Shown: positions 58,836 through 64,000 of the stretch, piece by piece
Layout: each line of letters starts with the position of its first letter
Numbering within the stretch: position 1 is the stretch's first letter
Assembly: GCA_022495005.1 (NCBI GenBank)
Contig: JAGYXB010000135.1
Coordinates: forward strand, 1 to 64,000
DNA: 64,000 nucleotides
Direction: 5' to 3'
Source of the DNA: Rhyacophila brunnea
Taxonomy: Eukaryota > Arthropoda > Insecta > Trichoptera > Rhyacophilidae
Made by a program: the position numbers and the translations under genes
Notes under the pieces: generated by a model
What the model saw: only the letters and a program-made list of their open reading frames with translations
Database searches by the model: none
What the model was told of the DNA's origin: nothing

Positions 58836-60210
58836 TTAGAATACTAATTCAAGATTAATTTGAGGTCTTAAAAAAATGATTAGAATATTTTCATGGAAAT
58901 TAAAATGGAACAATTTTATTTATAGCTAAGGCTGGTTAGTTTTCAGAGGGATTAATTTGTAAGGAATGATAATAAATATGTAATTTTAATGATCTGTTGA
59001 GTTTGTATCTTTTTGATGACAACCACTCCCACTTAATATCCTAACAACTCATTATTACAAATAAAGCTTAGATGACTTTAGCCACAACATATACATGTCA
59101 TATACCAATAATTGTAGTCCATTCTGCAATGTGCACAGAACCGTATTATTCAAAGGACAAGTAAAAAATAAGAAAGTTAATAAATACAAGTTAGTTATCA
59201 AATTTTATAACATTGGAGAATTTTCGATTGAAAGAATTAAAATAAGTAATTAACAGTGTTTGATATTTTTACATCACCGACAGCGATGGCAAAATTGTTT
59301 ATAGTATATTTTAATATTTTTTCTGTGATTTCAATCGGGGAAAAAACCTAACCAGCAATATAAATAATTCATAACCATCAAATGATACAATACAGGAGGT
59401 ACTGAATGATATAAATGAAAATAATTTACAGTAAATTCAGATTTTAAAAATTGTGGCAGTGGTTAATTGAATTTGGAATGAGTTGAATTGACAGAAATCA
59501 TAAATGCAAATGAGCACTACACTGACACCGCAGATACCATTTCTTCAAATGCGCATGAAGTAGGCTAATTTGTATATTATCTATGGTCGATATCACTGAT
59601 AGTATTTACAACGCTGCTATCATATTGGGTTGTCTCCCTTGGCCCTTCCGCTTTTGATAGGTGTCGCCCACCGAAACTATTATTTACACGTTGTACATTA
59701 TAAAGCTTACGTAACAGTAAACAATGCTTAATCCAAATTCAATTTAAATCCAAACCTATATCAAATTGGTAAACTTTTTCAAAAAAATATCACTAAAATG
59801 CATACATCCATAATCTGGACCTGCCTAAATTTCATCCAAGTTATATATTCATAACTGATGAAAATACATACTGTTGTCAATATTGAAAAGAGTTTGCCTT
59901 AAATATGTTGACATTAAATAAATAAAACTTATCTGGTATCACATTGGTGACTGTTCAATTACAATAAACCTTACGGCACGGTTATCAATTTCGTCATCGG
60001 ACTGGTTTTCTGATTTTGTTTGAACGTAAAAATATTTCAAACCGTTCCTTTAAAGGAAATAAACAATATATCATAAATATAAATACTCGAACATATACAT
60101 TTATTTATAGAGGTATGTAACATATTGCCTAACCCTACTGGCGAACCTTCAATGGTTACCAATAAGAGACTAACACTATCGCTAAAGCGATAATAATAAT
60201 TATTACAAAG
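58836..60210. other. Spacer 3' of CLPTM1
   Basis: AT-rich. It includes the probable CLPTM1 poly(A) signal (AATAAA on the minus strand at 60105-60100). No other gene seen. Confidence 0.4.
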
Positions 60211-63200
60211 CTAATCATTCTTTTTTTGTATTTTTTGAGATGCCACATTTTCAATGGCAGGCTGTTTTGCTTCATTTTCCATTTCTCCGGAAAACCCGAA
60301 TTCATTCACACGTGTAACATCCACCTTGTAGATCCAACGCTGATAGAGGAAAATGAAGAATACAATATCTGAAATAAACAAAAAGACAAGACATAATATT
60401 AGTTCAGGATTCAAATCAACTAACATCCCAGGTCATTACCATCCATTTATCGATTGGGTCACATGTGAGAACCGATCAATGTACGTTTGAAAGGCCGTCA
60501 GTCTCATGAAGTATGTTTGTGCAAAAATGAGTTTACAAATTGACATAAAACTTATACAAACTTTCTGTGAGTTGGATTCCTTGAAGCAGATAACATAAAT
60601 AAGTATATATGTTATGCTGACAATACTGATAATAAAAACTGAAGTGATAATATTTATAATATTCAGGGCTGGATTTGCACCTGCAGCTACTCTATTCAGA
60701 GTATCTGCCGTAGGATGAAATTACTGCGATCAATTATTCAAACAAATTGTCGTTGAAACTAGAAAATTGTGTAACTCCAAAAATGTTACTTTACAGGAGA
60801 CAAAAAACATTATGGTTTCGTATACAAATATAATATGGTTATGGAGTTAAACCATCCATGATTTAACAATGTTACATTTTTTTTGGAATCATATCATTTT
60901 ACAAGATGGGTAGATATTAACAACAGCCAATAGATGGCATTCAAAGTCAATTTTCGATTAAAACGGAGTTACCCATTTTTCTAGTTTCAACGACGAAATG
61001 TCAAATTTTCCACGGTCGATACGGCCAGAATACAGATATCGCGATGAAAATTATCCACGAGACACTTCTACGATTCGAACATGGGCTGAATAGAGATATC
61101 ACTTATTGCGAATACAACCATGTTTTGGAACACTCGCGGTAAGCGTGAATAGAGCTGTTGGCAGGGGCGGGTCAAGCGGTAAGCGGACTAAGCGGCCAAG
61201 GTACCAAGGGGCCCCGATATTTTGGAATGCCTTTAACCCTTCTTACGCGGCAACTGACTTTAGTCAGCCTATACGCGCAGGTCATCCGCGCGTCAGCTGA
61301 CTAAAGTCATTGCGATTTTCGTTTGCCTGGTGCTGCTTTCGGCCAGGCGCGCCAGGCAATATACTTATATCTACTAGAAAACCCTTTTTAAAGTGTTTAA
61401 TAAAACAGTGTTCATAACCATACGAATTATGTTATGTACTACTAAAGAAACTTGCTGTAGTTGTCTATTATGTTTGTGCAATCCAATGACATTATTAATG
61501 AACGACGCACTCAATACAGCAGCTAGCAAGTAAATTCGCGCATTCGCATGTATAGATAGACGTCACGCAATTTCCATTATGCGATATCACGCATCGGGAA
61601 TTTATAGCAATATGACCTTTATTGTAATGGCGTTAGAGCAGTGTTTCTAATGTCAATGTTCATTTGAGCGAACCCGTTCGAACCGAACCATTCGGCAGAC
61701 CCAACAAAAAGCATCAGGAATTTATAGCAATATCACTTTTATTGTAATCGCGTTAGAACAGATGATGCCATTCGGCAGACCCGACAATAAAGTGAGTGTC
61801 ATTTTCTTTTCCAGATGATTCGTCCATATTAATGTCATTGGTGCAATCATTTAATTTATATATTGGAATATAATTTAATCAATAGGTAATAAAAAAAATA
61901 TTTCTCACCATCTCGGAAGCATCCCAGCCTATACATGGTGGGCATTTTAATGACAAATGCGAATATATCATCAATGAAAGTGTTCAAGAACTTATATGAC
62001 ATCATACGCCACGGTAAGTGTGCTACAGATTTCAATTTGTAATTTATGAAGAGCTGAGGTGTCATCATGATGAATCCGAAAGTCAATAAGTACCCGTAGA
62101 GCATGTTGAGCACGAATGAGTACCATCCTTTGTGTTCATTGTAAAGGAGAGAATATATTCCATAAGCAATAAGTAGCGGGAAACACGCCCACGACAGATA
62201 TTTGAAGGCCATTATGTCGAACTGGCGAGTTCCGGAATCAGCATACGACCCTTTGTCGGCGTAAGTTATCCTCGGAATGAATCCCAACATAGGATTCTCC
62301 CGAACGATTTTTAGATCGACAGCTTTGTTAATTTTCCAGATCTCGATGACTAATCCGATGAAGCACGATATCCGGACCATGGTGTTGGCTTCATTGTCAA
62401 GCACGTACAGGAGGACAATAATCGACTGGAAGACGTTGAAGAAAACGGATCGTACAGATAATCCTTCGAGTGACTTTCTATTATTCCAAAACTGTATATC
62501 GTTTTTGAAGGACAGAAACTCGAAGACCGAATGCAGAAGAGAAACGCCGACCGTGAGCCCCAGTAGGTAAGGGGACGTGTCCAGGAGTAGCTCTTTGACC
62601 GTGTCCTGCTCCTCGTCCGGCTCGTCCGACCCCATGTTGGCAAACATGCCTAATTTATTTCTCATGGACTGAGCGGTGTACAACTGCCACTTGAACAAAC
62701 TCAGAGGCTCAATCGACAGCTGCAGTTCCAGCTCGTCGACGGTTTCATTGATCGGAGTGTAATCTCTCAGCATGTTCCAGTAATCGTTAAAAAATACCGG
62801 AGGCTTGTACTGCTTTCCGTCCGGCAAAAAGTAAATGAACTCATCCAGAGGCGGAGGGACACTTCCCTTCTCCCAATTGGTTTGATCGGTGACCACGTTG
62901 ATGGTGAGATTAGGATGCCAGTGTGAGATAATCTCCTCTTTCATGGTCTCGGCCTTCAGTATTTCCTCAGCGGTCTTTTCTGTCTCTCCGGTTAATAAAT
63001 TGTGGGTTTTTAAGTATTTCAGCTTTTTAAATTTATTGAGCATTTTTCTGGAGTAGCTACAGTATGGTCCGGCATAGATACCCTGGCCGCTGGCCGGATC
63101 CGGTGACTTTCCGCTCCTAGTCACGTACACATGCAAATATATCGAGCCGTTGTTCTTCAAGCTCTCTGGAGCTTTTATTTTAGTATTAAAACGATAAGAA

Positions 63201-63544
63201 CCGTCATTATTTTCACCGGAGTACCAATCTCCATAGACGAGGTTTCTTTTAGTCCAAATGAGGGTGTCGTCATTGCTGAAATCTGTAAAGTGTTCGGCTT
63301 CCGATATGTAACAGTGCATATCATAAACGGTGCCGTTGGTAAACATGTTAAATGCGGGGCCTAGGCGAGGAACCCCTCCGCTGCCAACGTCAGTGACAGG
63401 CGGTGGTGCCGCAGGTCTTCGGAAGAATGAAGTTATGAAATAGACGACCAGGGCTCGGATTATTAACGATTTTGAAATAGCAAAGAAGGATTCCAACTTT
63501 GATGGTTGCATTTTAGCTCGCTCGGCATCTATTTGAGCATTTAT
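60211..63544 (-). CDS. Clptm1: CLPTM1 (cleft lip and palate transmembrane protein 1), last two exons
   Basis: Exon A (63544-61909) opens after a GCAG acceptor and ends at donor GTGAGA. Exon B (60368-60211) follows acceptor TTTCAG. Joining them gives FRDD-IVFFIFLYQRWIYKVD, exactly the family sequence at this junction. The 597 residues visible cover nearly the whole protein. They include a first membrane segment (SLIIRALVVYFITSFF, about 25-45), a long lumenal domain with N-glycosylation sites (NGT, NGS, NLT, NET), SHWHPNLTINVV and WEKGSVPPPLDEFIYF, then several membrane segments from YLLGLTVGVSLLHSVFEFLS to YSFVLNMLYGYLLTFGFIMM. The signature LFINYKLKSVAHLPWRMMSY is present. The family is implicated in GABA-A receptor trafficking and ER scrambling; that is family knowledge only. 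The start codon lies in an unseen upstream exon. The last intron (60369-61908) contains a MITE and a Helitron fragment. Confidence 0.95.
60749..60994. mobile_element. 0.25-kb TIR element in CLPTM1 intron
   Basis: GTCGTTGAAACTAGAAAA at the left is mirrored by the right end finishing CTAGTTTCAACGAC at 60994. After the TIR, both this element and the 41186/49004 family read TTTACAGGAGAC and have TTTGGAATC or GATTCCAA blocks, so they appear related. Confidence 0.7.
61135..61375. repeat. GC-rich repeat with palindromes in CLPTM1 intron
   Basis: Contains GCGGACTAAGCGGCCAAGGT and the inverted pair CTGACTTTAGTCAGC / GCTGACTAAAGTCA, followed by GCCTGGTGC...GCGCCAGGC. It is a repeat of unknown class. 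Confidence 0.4.
61380..61850 (-). mobile_element. Helitron 5'-region fragment in CLPTM1 intron
   Basis: In minus orientation this matches the non-coding part of the 37449 Helitron at 38165-38830. Matches are CCAATGACATTAATATGGA, AAAATGACACTCACTTT, GTCGGGTCTGCCG, GCCATTACAATAAAGGT and GACGTCTATCTATACAT. An internal segment (GGAATTTATAGCAATAT ... CATTCGGCAGACCC) is tandemly duplicated at 61592-61790. Confidence 0.7.
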
Positions 63545-64000
63545 CTGCAATGAAAGGAATGATACATTTTTATTATAGAAGTGAGATTAGAGTCACGGTC
63601 TAACTCCACTCACATTTTTATAATGCAAGTGAATGCACCTATTAACTGTTTTACTTATAGGTTAGGTTACAAAATACTGATATTTCTCAATTTATCAGAA
63701 ATGAAAATTTTTCACACTAAGTCCTAAGGAACTAAGGTATCTTAGAAACCCAATTAAGATTGCACAAACTCTAGTGTAAATATACTTAGCACAAATAATC
63801 CGACTCATTACTGATAAATTGCAATTATTTTAAAATCAATAAGAATACCATCTCAATATTTTGTAGGTATCAAAATATTGTATAATCATAATAGTATGAT
63901 AATATTATTATTATGTAGGTGTTCAGATAAATATTATACACATAGCAGGTTTGAAACCTTGAAAGTACTTAATCTATTTCAGATGTATCCATTGCTCCTA
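63545..64000 (-). other. CLPTM1 upstream intron
   Basis: Intronic sequence preceding exon A. A pyrimidine-rich tract is visible before the GCAG acceptor. No upstream exon was recognised within these 456 bases. Confidence 0.5.

Noticed and set aside
1..64000. CRISPR array, bacterial operon, rRNA
   Set aside because: No regularly spaced direct repeats of CRISPR size and no rRNA sequence were seen. The window is eukaryotic.

Overview
This is a window of a eukaryotic, almost certainly insect, nuclear genome. The background is AT-rich and intron-rich. Several genes are split by GT-AG introns, there are short TTAGG/CCTAA runs, and the sequence is saturated with transposable elements. Frequent strings such as GTAGGTACCTACC and TAATATTATTATA look like aphid-type Hemiptera or Lepidoptera. 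I lean towards a sternorrhynchan hemipteran, but this is an impression and was not tested.

Host genes are few. (1) A 3'-terminal exon of a FAM89-family gene lies at 22992-23243 (+). (2) A long uninterrupted CCDC85-family coiled-coil gene lies at 34840-36171 (-) inside a striking GC-rich island. (3) DPY30 is at 50832-51674 (+, three exons), the COMPASS/MLL histone H3K4 methyltransferase subunit. (4) RSPH1 is at 52684-53708 (+, two exons), a MORN-repeat radial-spoke protein. (5) The last two exons of CLPTM1 are at 60211-63544 (-), a multipass ER/plasma-membrane protein whose N-terminal exon lies outside the window or was not recognised. No operon-like logic applies. DPY30 and RSPH1 sit about 1 kb apart on the same strand.

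Mobile DNA dominates the rest. The largest element is a decayed Helitron (37449-50334, TC start and CTAG end between A and T). It carries Rep and Pif1-helicase fragments and was repeatedly invaded: by two copies (41186-43126 and 49004-49712) of a terminal-inverted-repeat (TIR) element with apparent 4-bp target duplications, by an RTE-like non-LTR retrotransposon (about 43131-46412), by an R1/LOA-like LINE tail (46885-47560) and by GC-rich dispersed repeats. A 3.3-kb TIR transposon with a broken transposase (53825-57088) directly follows RSPH1 and itself hosts a near-perfect foldback palindrome and a LINE tail. Other TIR or foldback elements are at 3008-5856 (with a nested element at 4354-4920), 7990-8341, 17706-17812, 20476-21080, 22248-22402, 29175-31615 (with a nested element at 30004-30570), 33664-33786, 58494-58835 and 60749-60994. 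A tRNA-derived SINE family has at least five recognisable copies on both strands, and a second tRNA-headed repeat occurs at 19272.

Region by region: 1-22 kb is intergenic or intronic, with a LINE tail, MITEs (short non-autonomous DNA elements) and SINEs; 22-23.4 kb holds the FAM89 terminal exon; 23.4-34.8 kb is gene-free with a hAT-like element; 34.8-36.5 kb is CCDC85 and its 5' flank; 37-50.3 kb is the nested Helitron complex; 50.3-53.7 kb is SINE, DPY30 and RSPH1; 53.8-57.1 kb is the TIR transposon; 57.1-60.1 kb is gene-free; 60.2-64 kb is CLPTM1 with a MITE and a Helitron fragment in its last intron. I saw no CRISPR array, rRNA or convincing functional tRNA gene. Nothing is clearly a new biological system. 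The best candidates for undescribed biology are the DNA-transposon families with iterated subterminal motifs.
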